Positions 26,562 through 35,802 of a DNA stretch of 64,000 bases are shown here, piece after piece. Every line of letters starts with the position of its first letter. The first letter of the stretch is position 1. A model generated the notes under the pieces. That model saw nothing but the letters and a program-made list of their open reading frames with translations, ran no database searches and had not been told where the DNA came from. The translations under genes were made by a program, and so were the position numbers. The stretch comes from Burkholderiaceae bacterium (GTDB lineage Bacteria; Pseudomonadota; Gammaproteobacteria; Burkholderiales; Burkholderiaceae_F). The stretch covers positions 1-64,000 of the forward strand of contig JAFTYR010000075.1 in NCBI GenBank assembly GCA_017461315.1. The letters are read 5' to 3'.

Positions 26562-27977
26562 ATGGCAACAACAGTTTCCGATGTAATGGACCTGATTTCC
26601 GAGAATAAGGTTGAATTTGTCGATTTTCGATTTACTGATTTTTTAGGTAAAGAACAGCATGTGTCTGTTCCAGTTTCTGCTTTCGATGAAGATAAATTTG
26701 AAGAGGGGCATGCCTTTGACGGTTCTTCAATGAGAGGTTGGAAAGGGGTAGAGGCCGGGGACATGCAGTTGATGCCGGATCCAGAAAGTGCTCGTATGGA
26801 CCCGTTTTCTGATGCACCAACTTTGATTCTTACTTGTAATGTTGTGGAGCCAACGACTGGAAAAGGATATTCTCGAGATCCTCGTTCTGTTGCTGGGCGT
26901 GCTGAAGCTTATTTAAAGAGTACGGGTATTGGCGATACGGCCTTTTTTGGTCCAGAGCCTGAATTTTTTATTTTTGATGGAGTTTCCTGGAATACGAGCA
27001 TGAACCAGTCCTTCTTCTCAGTTGAAAGTGAAGAAGGTCATTGGATGACTGGTGCAGATATGAACGGTCATAACCTAGGTTATCGTCCAACTGTTAGAGG
27101 TGGCTACTTTCCTGTTCCTCCGGTTGATTCTTTAACGAATATTCGTGCAGAAATGTGTACTCTGTTAGAGCAACAGGGGGTTCCTGTTGAAGTACACCAC
27201 CATGAAGTGGGTGGCGCAGGACAGTGTGAAATTGGTACTCGTTTCTCCACATTGACCAAGCGTGCAGACTGGACCCAAATTATGAAGTACACCATTTGGA
27301 ACGTCGCAGCGGCTTACAACAAGACAGCAACCTTCATGCCTAAACCACTTGTAGGTGATAACGGTTCTGGTATGCATGTTCATCAGTCCATTTGGAAGGA
27401 TGGTAAGAATTTGTTTGCTGGTAATGGCTATGCAGGGTTGTCTGACCTAGCTCTTTATTATATTGGTGGCGTGATGAAGCACGCACGTGCACTTAATGCA
27501 ATTACCAATCCATCTACCAATAGTTATAAGCGTTTGGTTCCTGGTTTTGAAGCTCCTGTGAAGCTGGCTTATTCAGCTCGAAACCGCTCGGCTTCTTTCC
27601 GAATTCCATATGTTGCAAGCGATAAAGCTCGTCGTGTGGAAGTTCGCTTCCCAGATCCATTGGCTAATCCGTATCTGTGCTTTGCAGCGTTGCTGATGGC
27701 TGGTCTTGATGGTATTCAGAATAAGATTCATCCGGGTGAAGCTGCGGATAAGAACTTGTATGATTTGCCACCCGAAGAAAATGCTAAGATTCCGACCGTT
27801 TGCTCTTCCCTTGAGCAGGCTTTAGGTTACCTAGCTGAAGACCATGCATTCTTAACCGCTGGTGGTGTGTTTACTGAAGATATGATTCAGGCATACATTG
27901 AGATGAAACATGCAGATGTGGTACGTACTCAGATGGCTGTAACGCCAGAAGAGTATGACATGTACTATGCTCTGTAA
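26562..27977 (+). CDS. glnA: Glutamine synthetase type I
   Basis: 471 residues. It makes glutamine from glutamate, ammonia and ATP. It has the N-terminal beta-grasp ([17 protein letters not shown]), the metal and substrate residues in [26 protein letters not shown] and [14 protein letters not shown], and the adenylylation site NLYDLPPEE (Tyr400), implying GlnE control. It is driven by the sigma-54 promoter and NtrC sites upstream and followed by ntrB-ntrC, with an intervening terminator. Confidence 0.98.
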   Translation: MATTVSDVMDLISENKVEFVDFRFTDFLGKEQHVSVPVSAFDEDKFEEGHAFDGSSMRGWKGVEAGDMQLMPDPESARMDPFSDAPTLILTCNVVEPTTGKGYSRDPRSVAGRAEAYLKSTGIGDTAFFGPEPEFFIFDGVSWNTSMNQSFFSVESEEGHWMTGADMNGHNLGYRPTVRGGYFPVPPVDSLTNIRAEMCTLLEQQGVPVEVHHHEVGGAGQCEIGTRFSTLTKRADWTQIMKYTIWNVAAAYNKTATFMPKPLVGDNGSGMHVHQSIWKDGKNLFAGNGYAGLSDLALYYIGGVMKHARALNAITNPSTNSYKRLVPGFEAPVKLAYSARNRSASFRIPYVASDKARRVEVRFPDPLANPYLCFAALLMAGLDGIQNKIHPGEAADKNLYDLPPEENAKIPTVCSSLEQALGYLAEDHAFLTAGGVFTEDMIQAYIEMKHADVVRTQMAVTPEEYDMYYAL

Positions 27978-28007
27978 AGATCTCTTTTAAAAAGACGATG
28001 AACAATG

Positions 28008-28035
28008 GGGTATAGATTTTTCTGTACCCTTTTTT
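28008..28035 (+). terminator. Terminator/attenuator between glnA and ntrB
   Basis: GGGTA (28008-28012) pairs with TACCC (28025-28029), followed by six T. It would reduce read-through from glnA into ntrB. It also argues against the ATG at 28005 as the ntrB start. Confidence 0.65.
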
Positions 28036-28049
28036 GTACGAGGATTGTC

Positions 28050-29150
28050 ATGTACCCAAAATCTGAACGCTTTCAAGGATTGGATTTATTGACGATTGGA
28101 GTATTAGTCGTTGATCTTCACGGAAAAATTCTTTTTGCAAACTTAGCTGCAGAGAGCTTATTCGGTAAATCAGAGAAATTGCTTCGAGACGGCCACTACG
28201 CGACGATGATTGATGGAGCAGAAAGCTGGATTCAGTCTTATGCGAATAATCCTTCAATTAATTTTACTGTTCAAGGGCAATTGACAGAACTTCATTGTTC
28301 TCCTCAAGAATCTGTACAAGTTTATATTTCAATTAATCCAGTTACCGATAACCCGAATCAGTTGATTATCGAGTTGGTTCCTGCTCAGCTTGCTTTGCAA
28401 CAGAGACAAGAACGGCGGATGAGTGAGTTATCTGAACAAACTCGACGATTATTAAGAAATTTAGCGCATGAAATAAAAAATCCTTTGGGTGGGATTCGAG
28501 GAGCTGCGCAGTTACTACAAAGTGAATTAAAAGATCCAGAGAATCGCGAATACACAGAAGTCATAATCAGCGAGGCTGATCGACTACAAGTATTAGTCGA
28601 TAAAATTTTGGTTCCATATCGTTGCTTATATCAACCGTGCTCGGTGAATATTCACGAAATTTTAGAACGTGTTAGAAAATTAGTGGAATCAGAGTTTTCT
28701 GAAGGATTAGAAATAATCCGCGACTATGATATTAGCGTTCCTGATATGACGGGTGATAAAGGACAACTGACACAAATTTTTCTTAATGTTTTAAGAAATT
28801 CTGCTGAAGCCTTGACGACTAAAATGATCGAAGGAAATGCTCAAATTATTCTTCGCACAAGGGTGGTACATCACGTTTTTATCGGTCAGATACGTTATAA
28901 AACAGCATTAAATATTCAAGTGATTGATAACGGAGAAGGGATCCCAAAAGAGTTACAGGAAAGTGTTTTTTATCCTTTGGTTAGTAGTAAAACCAATGGT
29001 TCTGGCTTAGGACTCTCTTTGGTCCAAGCTTTTGTTGAGCAACACGGTGGAACCATTGATCTCAAAAGCAATAGACACGGTACTAATTTTGGTATTTTAT
29101 TTCCCCTGTCGATATCAAAAAATAATTTTTATAAAACCAAATATCAATAA
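28050..29150 (+). CDS. ntrB: Nitrogen regulation sensor kinase NtrB (GlnL)
   Basis: About 366 residues, cytosolic. An N-terminal PAS domain (LTIGVLVVDLHGKILFANLAAE) is followed by the HisKA box RNLAHEIKNPLGGIRGAAQLL (His140) and an ATPase domain (FLNVLRNSAEAL, DNGEGIP, GSGLGLSLV). It phosphorylates NtrC under nitrogen limitation and is controlled by PII. I chose the ATG at 28050, 5 nt after AGGA. A longer frame from 28005 would begin inside the glnA terminator hairpin. Confidence 0.95.
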   Translation: MYPKSERFQGLDLLTIGVLVVDLHGKILFANLAAESLFGKSEKLLRDGHYATMIDGAESWIQSYANNPSINFTVQGQLTELHCSPQESVQVYISINPVTDNPNQLIIELVPAQLALQQRQERRMSELSEQTRRLLRNLAHEIKNPLGGIRGAAQLLQSELKDPENREYTEVIISEADRLQVLVDKILVPYRCLYQPCSVNIHEILERVRKLVESEFSEGLEIIRDYDISVPDMTGDKGQLTQIFLNVLRNSAEALTTKMIEGNAQIILRTRVVHHVFIGQIRYKTALNIQVIDNGEGIPKELQESVFYPLVSSKTNGSGLGLSLVQAFVEQHGGTIDLKSNRHGTNFGILFPLSISKNNFYKTKYQ

Positions 29151-29185
29151 TATATTGAATATATTCAATAAAGTGGTGAGTGAAT

Positions 29186-30616
29186 ATGAAAGATGTTTGG
29201 ATCGTTGATGATGATCGTTCTATTCGATGGGTATTGGAAAAAGCTTTAAAAAGAGCAGATATTAGTTGTCGAACTTTTGAAAATGCCGAAGAAGTTCTGA
29301 GTGCTTTTAATCTAGACTCTCCAGCCGTTTTGCTTAGTGATATTCGTATGCCAGGTAAAAATGGTCTAGATTTACTCAAAGAAGTTAAGGAACGTTATCC
29401 TGATTTGCCCGTTATTATCATGACGGCTTTCTCGGATCTCGACAGCGCAGTCTCGAGTTTCCAAAGTGGTGCATTTGAGTATTTGGCCAAACCATTTGAT
29501 GTTGATAAGGCAATTGAACTGATACGACGAGGATTGGATGAAAGTTCATCATCCGGGATGAAAACTGTAACTCAGGAATCAGTTCCTGAGATTATTGGTC
29601 AGGCTCCTGCAATGCAAGAGGTATTTCGTGCCATAGGAAAGTTATCTCAAAGTAGTGTTACGGTTTTATTGACCGGCGAGTCCGGTGTTGGTAAAGAGGT
29701 CGTAGCAAGAGCACTACATAGACACAGTCCTCGAGGGAAAAAGGAGTTTATCGCCTTAAACATGGCCGCTATTCCTCGTGAACTGATGGAAAGTGAACTT
29801 TTTGGTCATGAGCGAGGTGCTTTTACAGGAGCCAATACCGTTCGTCATGGTCGTTTTGAACAAGCAGAAGGAGGAACTCTTTTCTTAGATGAAATTGGGG
29901 ACATGCCCGCTGAACTTCAGACTCGATTATTAAGAGTGCTTTCGGATGGTTACTATTATCGGGTGGGTGGTCATCAAGTTATCAAGGCTAACGTACGGAT
30001 TATTGCAGCCACCAATAAAAATTTAGAAGAAATGGTGAGAAATGGAGCATTCCGTGAAGATCTATATCACAGATTGAATGTGATTCGTCTTCGTTTACCA
30101 CCGCTTCGTGATCGAGCAGAAGATATCCCTCTATTAGTACAACACTTCTTATCGTTAACAGCTAAAAACCTTAATGTAGAACCCAAGAAAATTGGTGAAG
30201 ATGCAATGGCATTTCTTGAAAAATTTTCATTTCCAGGAAATGTTCGCCAACTAGAAAATATCTGTAACTGGTTGACTGTTATGGCTCCGTCTCAGATTAT
30301 CCGATTAACCGATCTTCCAGAAGAAGTAAGAAATGGAGTTGCTGATACCGTACATTGTTTAAATTCTGAAGAATTGTCGCTTTCTTCTGTTGAAGGATGT
30401 ATAAATTGGCAAGAAATGTTAATAAATGATGTTAAGCACAGACTAAATGACCAAGAAGAAAATATCATGAAAAAGATGCTTGAAGAATTTGAAAAAATTG
30501 TTCTTCAAACTGCTCTTGAGGTTACAAACGGAAGAAAAATAGAAGCAGCTCAGCGTCTAGGCATTGGTCGAAATACAATTACTCGTAAATTACAAGAATT
30601 TAATGTGAATGTTTAA
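29186..30616 (+). CDS. ntrC: Nitrogen regulation response regulator NtrC (GlnG)
   Basis: About 476 residues. Receiver domain (VWIVDDDRSIRWVL; Asp52 in LLSDIRMPG; Lys in LAKPFD), sigma-54 AAA+ domain (GESGVGKE Walker A, GAFTGA loop, LFLDEIGDM Walker B) and a Fis-type helix-turn-helix (EAAQRLGIGRNTITRKL). It activates sigma-54 promoters such as the one before glnA. I chose the ATG at 29186, 5 nt after GGTGAG, over a GTG at 29180. It is in one unit with ntrB. Confidence 0.96.
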   Translation: MKDVWIVDDDRSIRWVLEKALKRADISCRTFENAEEVLSAFNLDSPAVLLSDIRMPGKNGLDLLKEVKERYPDLPVIIMTAFSDLDSAVSSFQSGAFEYLAKPFDVDKAIELIRRGLDESSSSGMKTVTQESVPEIIGQAPAMQEVFRAIGKLSQSSVTVLLTGESGVGKEVVARALHRHSPRGKKEFIALNMAAIPRELMESELFGHERGAFTGANTVRHGRFEQAEGGTLFLDEIGDMPAELQTRLLRVLSDGYYYRVGGHQVIKANVRIIAATNKNLEEMVRNGAFREDLYHRLNVIRLRLPPLRDRAEDIPLLVQHFLSLTAKNLNVEPKKIGEDAMAFLEKFSFPGNVRQLENICNWLTVMAPSQIIRLTDLPEEVRNGVADTVHCLNSEELSLSSVEGCINWQEMLINDVKHRLNDQEENIMKKMLEEFEKIVLQTALEVTNGRKIEAAQRLGIGRNTITRKLQEFNVNV

Positions 30617-30643
30617 GTTGTTAAATATTGCTCTTTACTGTTT

Positions 30644-31660
30644 ATGACTTTATTAACTTTAAAAACAATTGAAGATCGGCTTTTTACAGCAGGAGCTAAA
30701 ACGATTCATGTAGAACATTTTTTTCGAACTTGGGTATCGATGAAAATGTTTAATGATCAAAGTTTAAATTATCCTAAGTTAGTCAAAGAAGAAATAAACC
30801 AGCTTCTTGATGAAATGAACAATTCGGCTCAGATCATCCAAGAAGAAAAAGACGGAGAGGATTCATCAAAATTAATTGTTCGCCTTCAAGATGGAGAAAT
30901 TATTGAGAGTGTCCTATTGCCAAGGGGTGGCTTATGTGTTTCCTGTCAGGTTGGATGTGCCGTTGGTTGTGTGTTCTGTATGACAGGAAAATCAGGGCTG
31001 GTTCGGCAACTAACCGACTTTGAAATTGTGTCGCAATTACGTCTAGCAAGACAAATTCGACCTATTTCTAAAGTGGTTTTTATGGGTATGGGTGAGCCGT
31101 CTCATAACCGAAGGAATGTTTTGTCGGCCATTGATTTTATGGCTAAGTTTTCTGGTATCGGTTATAAAAATTTAGTTCTTTCAACCGTGGGAGATCGTAG
31201 ACTTTTTAATGAATTAGAGCAAAGGACAATCAAACCTGCTCTTGCAATTTCTCTACATACTACATCGGACGAGAAACGTAAGGAATTGCTTCCAAATGCA
31301 GAAAGAATTCCAGTTATCGAGATTATGGATTTTGCTTCTCGGTATGCAAAAAATACCCACTATCCGATCCAGTATCAGTGGACTTTAATTCGAGGTCTCA
31401 ACGATGATGATCAAGAGCTTGATCGTCTAGAAAAATTATGGCTTGGGCAGTTTGCTATTATGAACATGATACCGGTTAATAGCGTTGAGGGATCGTCTTA
31501 CGTACGTCCTGATTCGGATCGGCTATCGGTTATCGAAGATAAACTCAGGCAGATTGGGGTACTTTTAAAGTATCGGGAGTCCGCGGCTCAGAATGTAAAT
31601 GGAGGTTGCGGGCAACTTCGAGCTCGTTATCAAGCGCAAAAGGATGAAGCAAACGGGTAA
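30644..31660 (+). CDS. RlmN/Cfr-family radical SAM methyltransferase (RlmN-like)
   Basis: 338 residues. The motif CQVGCAVGCVFC holds the CxxxCxxC cluster, with the catalytic upstream Cys in RGGLCVSC and the C-terminal methyl-accepting Cys in NVNGGCGQLRA; VVFMGMGEPSHN is also typical. RlmN methylates A2503 of 23S rRNA and A37 of some tRNAs. The segment after the cluster (GLVRQLTDFEI) differs from the usual GFNRNL, and the protein is shorter than E. coli RlmN (384). It may be a paralogue with another RNA target. Confidence 0.78.
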   Translation: MTLLTLKTIEDRLFTAGAKTIHVEHFFRTWVSMKMFNDQSLNYPKLVKEEINQLLDEMNNSAQIIQEEKDGEDSSKLIVRLQDGEIIESVLLPRGGLCVSCQVGCAVGCVFCMTGKSGLVRQLTDFEIVSQLRLARQIRPISKVVFMGMGEPSHNRRNVLSAIDFMAKFSGIGYKNLVLSTVGDRRLFNELEQRTIKPALAISLHTTSDEKRKELLPNAERIPVIEIMDFASRYAKNTHYPIQYQWTLIRGLNDDDQELDRLEKLWLGQFAIMNMIPVNSVEGSSYVRPDSDRLSVIEDKLRQIGVLLKYRESAAQNVNGGCGQLRARYQAQKDEANG

Positions 31661-31708
31661 GTTGAAAATTAAAAATTGCTCTCATAAGAAAGCAATCTGA
31701 AAACCCTA

Positions 31709-31750
31709 AAAACAGGTATCAAAGTAAACCCAGACTTTGATACCTGTTTT
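31709..31750. terminator. Bidirectional terminator after the RlmN-like gene
   Basis: A perfect 17-bp stem (31709-31725 with 31734-31750) with A and T ends lies between two convergent genes. Confidence 0.92.
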
Positions 31751-31767
31751 GATAACGATCAAAAACT

Positions 31768-32730
31768 TTATTCTTTCCGATATTCATACTTGTAGAAGTA
31801 ATCTTCTACTGCTAATCGAGACTTATCCGCTGTTTCTCGGTCTTCAATTTTGCTTCTTAAACGTACAAAATAACGACAAGCTTCAGGTTGAGCTCTATTT
31901 CCTATTGCATGAATTTCTTGACCCTGTCTAAGGAAGAAGGGTAAAGAAATCTCTTGATTAAAATAGGGTTCAATCTTACGAACAGGAGCCATGGATCGAG
32001 CTTCTTGTGCACGAGATTCTGGCCATGCGGGGTTCACAATTACTTTTTCATTAGGTAGAAGGGTTAAATCAAATAAATACTGAACACTACCGTCTTCACC
32101 AGCCCAGCAAGGAGGTCTATCGAGACCAGAGCGACGGATAAGGAAGTTACTACTAGATAGACAACGCTCTAATTCAGATTGCAAGTTAGAGGTATTTGTT
32201 AGTTGATCTTCTAGCGATTTTTGTTGAGACTCTAATTCATGGATACGACGATCCTTAACATCTAAAAGATGCTGTACTGAGGTGGAAAGTAAGTGTGTTT
32301 CTCCATGCGTTATTTGTTCAGCAACCTTTATAAGTTCATCCTTATATTTTTGATAATCAAGCGTATTAGAGTGATTCTGATAAATATCAACTAAGTACTT
32401 TCCCAATTCAATAGCGCTTTTAGCGGAGGAGGTGGTTTTTCCTAAAACCGTTGAAATACATTGAGCACAGGGTGCTAACGGATCTATAACATCAGAAGGG
32501 CTCGGTGTACAGAGTGTCGAAATTTCGCGAGATAACTTTTCAAAGTGTTTGATTTGAAGTGTTTGCTCGTTTATCCGAGAGGTTAATTGAATCTCTTTTT
32601 CCTGGTTAGACTCCAATTGTTTATGAAGTTGAAATGAGCGGAATCCAAGCAACAATAACAATAATGAAAGTATTGTGATAATAATTTCTTTCCAAGGAAA
32701 ACTCTTGGGCTTAGCAGGTTGTTCGGTCAC
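31768..32730 (-). CDS. Unknown single-span membrane protein with coiled coil
   Basis: 320 residues. One strongly hydrophobic helix (about 15-31, with LLLLLL) follows a short cytosolic N-terminus. Two coiled-coil stretches flank a helical middle (about 34-70 and 170-215). The C-terminal ~110 residues form a conserved-looking domain with RPPCWAGEDG, VIVNPAWPESRAQEARS and ACRYFVRLRSK, ending in a basic/aromatic tail. The topology resembles stators or force-transducing partners, but no MotA/TolQ-type gene is adjacent. I do not recognise the family. Confidence 0.72.
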   Translation of the reverse strand: MTEQPAKPKSFPWKEIIITILSLLLLLLGFRSFQLHKQLESNQEKEIQLTSRINEQTLQIKHFEKLSREISTLCTPSPSDVIDPLAPCAQCISTVLGKTTSSAKSAIELGKYLVDIYQNHSNTLDYQKYKDELIKVAEQITHGETHLLSTSVQHLLDVKDRRIHELESQQKSLEDQLTNTSNLQSELERCLSSSNFLIRRSGLDRPPCWAGEDGSVQYLFDLTLLPNEKVIVNPAWPESRAQEARSMAPVRKIEPYFNQEISLPFFLRQGQEIHAIGNRAQPEACRYFVRLRSKIEDRETADKSRLAVEDYFYKYEYRKE

Positions 32731-32825
32731 TTTTTTTCTCCTACTACCTCGATTCTAGTTACTAGCTAGTAAGTCTAGCAAATGATCGTATAAGGCAGAC
32801 CAAATCCTGTTTTATATTTCCTCAG

Positions 32826-33626
32826 TTATAAATCAAGTTCAATTCGCACGGGTGCGTGATCACTCGGACGTTCATTTGCTCGTATTTTTTTATCGATCTG
32901 AGTGGATCGATTTTTGTCGATAAGATTCTTTGAGATCAAAATATGATCGATTCTTAAACCCCGATTTCTTCTAAACGCTAACATACGATAATCCCACCAT
33001 GAATAAGACTTATCAGGTTGGGGAAACTGTCGAAAGGCATCAAAAAGACCAAGTTTTTTTAAAGAGAAGAATACTTCTCGAACGGACGATGAACAAAGTA
33101 CAGAATCTCTCCAATCCTCTGGATCGTGACAATCACAATCTTCTGGCACGATATTAAAGTCGCCTACTAAAATGAGGTTGGAGCGTTCTTGTAATTCTTG
33201 ATGGATATATTCGTTAAGTTTATTTAACCAGGCTATTTTATATGAATATTTGTCAGACTCTAGTGATTCACCGTTTGGGAAATATCCATTGACTAAGCGT
33301 ATTTGTGTATTTCCTTTTACTAGAGTACCTGTGATGAGACGTTTTTGTGGATCTTCGTATAACGGGTTGTTGTTTTGTATGTCGATAAAACCATCACAAC
33401 TACCTTTGCGAATAATCGTAGCAACGCCGTTGTATGTTTTTTGAGCATTACAATAAATATCAAAGCCGGCTTCTTCAAATTCAGCTCTAGGAACATCAGA
33501 ATCCTGAAGCTTTAGCTCCTGAAGACACAGCGCATCAATAGAATAGTTTTCTAGGTACTCTAAGACTTGAGGTAATCGGACTTTTAGAGAATTAACATTC
33601 CAAGTAGCAATGGTGAAACAGCCCAT
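32826..33626 (-). CDS. xthA: Exodeoxyribonuclease III
   Basis: About 266 residues of the endonuclease/exonuclease/phosphatase fold, an AP endonuclease and 3' repair nuclease. Motifs are TIATWNVNSLKVRLPQVLEYL, LCLQELKLQD, LVGDFNIVPEDCDCHDP, RGLRIDHILIS and SDHAPV. An in-frame TTG at 33644 gives a six-residue longer form; the ATG at 33626 gives the usual N-terminus. It follows prlC with a 62-bp gap containing a perfect hairpin. Confidence 0.93.
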   Translation of the reverse strand: MGCFTIATWNVNSLKVRLPQVLEYLENYSIDALCLQELKLQDSDVPRAEFEEAGFDIYCNAQKTYNGVATIIRKGSCDGFIDIQNNNPLYEDPQKRLITGTLVKGNTQIRLVNGYFPNGESLESDKYSYKIAWLNKLNEYIHQELQERSNLILVGDFNIVPEDCDCHDPEDWRDSVLCSSSVREVFFSLKKLGLFDAFRQFPQPDKSYSWWDYRMLAFRRNRGLRIDHILISKNLIDKNRSTQIDKKIRANERPSDHAPVRIELDL

Positions 33627-33650
33627 AGTCAAATTTAATCCCAATCATTT

Positions 33651-33680
33651 TTGGAGAACCTGAAAGGTTAGGTTCTCCAA
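33651..33680. repeat. Palindromic element between prlC and xthA
   Basis: TTGGAGAACCT (33651-33661) pairs perfectly with AGGTTCTCCAA (33670-33680). Its right part, tgaaaggttaggttctc, is identical over 17 nt to the hairpin after the nitroreductase (13465-13481). There is no U tract on either side. It could be a small dispersed palindromic repeat. Confidence 0.55.
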
Positions 33681-33688
33681 GTGGTTTA

Positions 33689-35737
33689 TTAATTTTTTTG
33701 CATACCGTATTGACGAAGCAAGGCTTCTGTTGTTGGTTTTCGACCCCGGAAAGCGATGAAGTTTTCCATGGCTGGACGGGAACCACCGCGAGAAAGAATC
33801 TCATCTAAGTATTTTTTACCGACTTCTGCATTAAAAATACCTTTTTCTTCGAAAAGAGAGAATACATCTGCAGAAAGTAGTTCAGCCCATTTGTAGCTGT
33901 AGTAGCCAGCGGCGTATCCACCGGCAAAAATGTGAGCAAAAGACTCCGCAAAACGGTTGTAGTCTGGTGGGAAAACGACGGCGACTTCGTTACGAACTTG
34001 TTTTAATAAATTATGGAAATTATCCTCTTTTGGATCAAAATTCGTATGCAATAGCATATCAAAGAGGGCAAACTCAATTTGTCGAACTGTACCCATACCG
34101 GCTTCAAAGTTCTTAGCAGAAACCACTTTATCAAAAAGTGATCGAGGCATCTTTTCATGTGTGGTGACATGACTTGAAAGTGTTTGAACCACATCCCAAT
34201 TCCAGGTGAAGTTTTCCATAAACTGACTTGGGAGTTCTACCGCATCCCATTCCACACCACTAATACCAGATACCGCAAGATCTGTTTGTGTGGTCAGCAT
34301 ATGATGTAAACCATGACCAAATTCATGGAAAAGTGTTTCAACATCTCGATGAGTAAGAAGGGCGGGTTTGTCTCCAATCGGAGAGGCAAAGTTGCATACA
34401 AGATAAGCAATAGGTGTTTGAATACCATTTGCTGTTAATCGACGAGACCGTTGGTCATTCATCCACGCGCCACCACGTTTACCAGGACGCGCGTAAAGGT
34501 CAGTGTAAAACCCTGCAATCTCTTCTCCATTTTTTCTAACAGAGAAAAATTTAACATCTTTGTGCCAAACAGGAGCACGGCTTTCTTCAATTTGAATTGA
34601 GAAAAGTTTTTCTACTAATTTAAATAGACCATTAAAAACCTGGGGTTCCGTAAAGTACTTCTTAACTTCTTCTTCACTATAGGCGTATTTCTGTTCCCGA
34701 AGTTTTTCTGCAATATAGCTCAAATCCCAAGGTTTAGGATTCTGTAGTCCTAATTGTGAAGATGCAAAGTGGAGCAATTCTTCCATATCATTCTGAGCAA
34801 AAGGTTTTGCTTTAGAAGAAAGATCTCTTAAGAACTCGATAACTTGGGTTGGGCTATCTGCCATTTTGGGTACCAACGATACTTCCGCAAAATTCTGATA
34901 TCCCAGAAGCGATGCTTCTTGTTGACGCAGTTCTAGTAATCGATTGATGATTGGAGCATTGTCTTTATCTAAAGGACCCAAATTACTAGCTCGGGTTGAG
35001 TAGGCTTCATAGATGTTTTCTCTTAATTTTCGATTAGAGGCGTATTGCATAATTGCCAAGTAATTTGGCATGTGAAGCGTGATTTTGTATCCTTCTTTCC
35101 CGTCAAGACGAGCCTGTTGGGCAAACATTTCTCGATCACTTGTTGTGATTCCATCTAAATCATTCGTATCTTCTGAAAGGTAGAGTGCAAAATTATTTGT
35201 ACAGTCTAGAAGATTCTCTGAAAATTTTTGAGCAAGTTGAGCTTGCTCTTGATTGATTTTTAATAACTTTTCTTTATCAATATTATTTAGTTCTGCACCA
35301 GAGAGAACAAAACCTTGAATTTCTTTTTCTAAGATACGCATGCGAACGTCTGGGTAGTCTTTGTAAAAATCTGAATTTTTAATATCTTTATATTTCTTAT
35401 AAAGCGCTTCGTTTTGACCGATTTTTCCAAAAGTCTCAGAAATCAGAGGAAGAAGCTCGTTATAAATAGCACGTAATTCAGGAGTATCAACGACGCTATT
35501 GAGGTGTGAAATGATGGACCAAACGTAAGTTAAGTTCTCTACAGCATCGTCCAATGGAGTAATAACATTATCCCAAGTAGCAATCTCGGTTGAACCTATA
35601 ATTTCGCTAACTTTTTTATTTAATTGTGAGATTAATGCTTCAATAGCAGGAATAAACGAATTTTGATCAAGATTAGAGAAATCAATTAACTTTGACTTGT
35701 CCTCTGTAACAGAGAGGATATCGATTTTGTCTGTCAT
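33689..35737 (-). CDS. prlC: Oligopeptidase A (M3 metallopeptidase)
   Basis: 682 residues, the usual size for this zinc peptidase, which degrades signal peptides and other oligopeptides in the cytoplasm. The zinc motif is LFHEFGHGLHHML (His471, Glu472, His475), with the third ligand in WDAVELPSQFMENF. GYYSYKWAELLSADVF and FRGRKP near the C-terminus are family features. It lies in a minus-strand series with folD upstream and xthA downstream, an arrangement shared by other Burkholderiales. Confidence 0.95.
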   Translation of the reverse strand: MTDKIDILSVTEDKSKLIDFSNLDQNSFIPAIEALISQLNKKVSEIIGSTEIATWDNVITPLDDAVENLTYVWSIISHLNSVVDTPELRAIYNELLPLISETFGKIGQNEALYKKYKDIKNSDFYKDYPDVRMRILEKEIQGFVLSGAELNNIDKEKLLKINQEQAQLAQKFSENLLDCTNNFALYLSEDTNDLDGITTSDREMFAQQARLDGKEGYKITLHMPNYLAIMQYASNRKLRENIYEAYSTRASNLGPLDKDNAPIINRLLELRQQEASLLGYQNFAEVSLVPKMADSPTQVIEFLRDLSSKAKPFAQNDMEELLHFASSQLGLQNPKPWDLSYIAEKLREQKYAYSEEEVKKYFTEPQVFNGLFKLVEKLFSIQIEESRAPVWHKDVKFFSVRKNGEEIAGFYTDLYARPGKRGGAWMNDQRSRRLTANGIQTPIAYLVCNFASPIGDKPALLTHRDVETLFHEFGHGLHHMLTTQTDLAVSGISGVEWDAVELPSQFMENFTWNWDVVQTLSSHVTTHEKMPRSLFDKVVSAKNFEAGMGTVRQIEFALFDMLLHTNFDPKEDNFHNLLKQVRNEVAVVFPPDYNRFAESFAHIFAGGYAAGYYSYKWAELLSADVFSLFEEKGIFNAEVGKKYLDEILSRGGSRPAMENFIAFRGRKPTTEALLRQYGMQKN

Positions 35738-35802
35738 TTGAAATACTTAACTTTAGGAAATAACAAAGAATTTTGTTCATACAAACTTTGTAAGTCGATA
35801 TT

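Noticed and set aside
28005-28049. Upstream ATG extending ntrB by 15 codons
   Set aside because: It lies just before a terminator hairpin and lacks a ribosome site; ATG 28050 has AGGA and gives the family's N-terminus.
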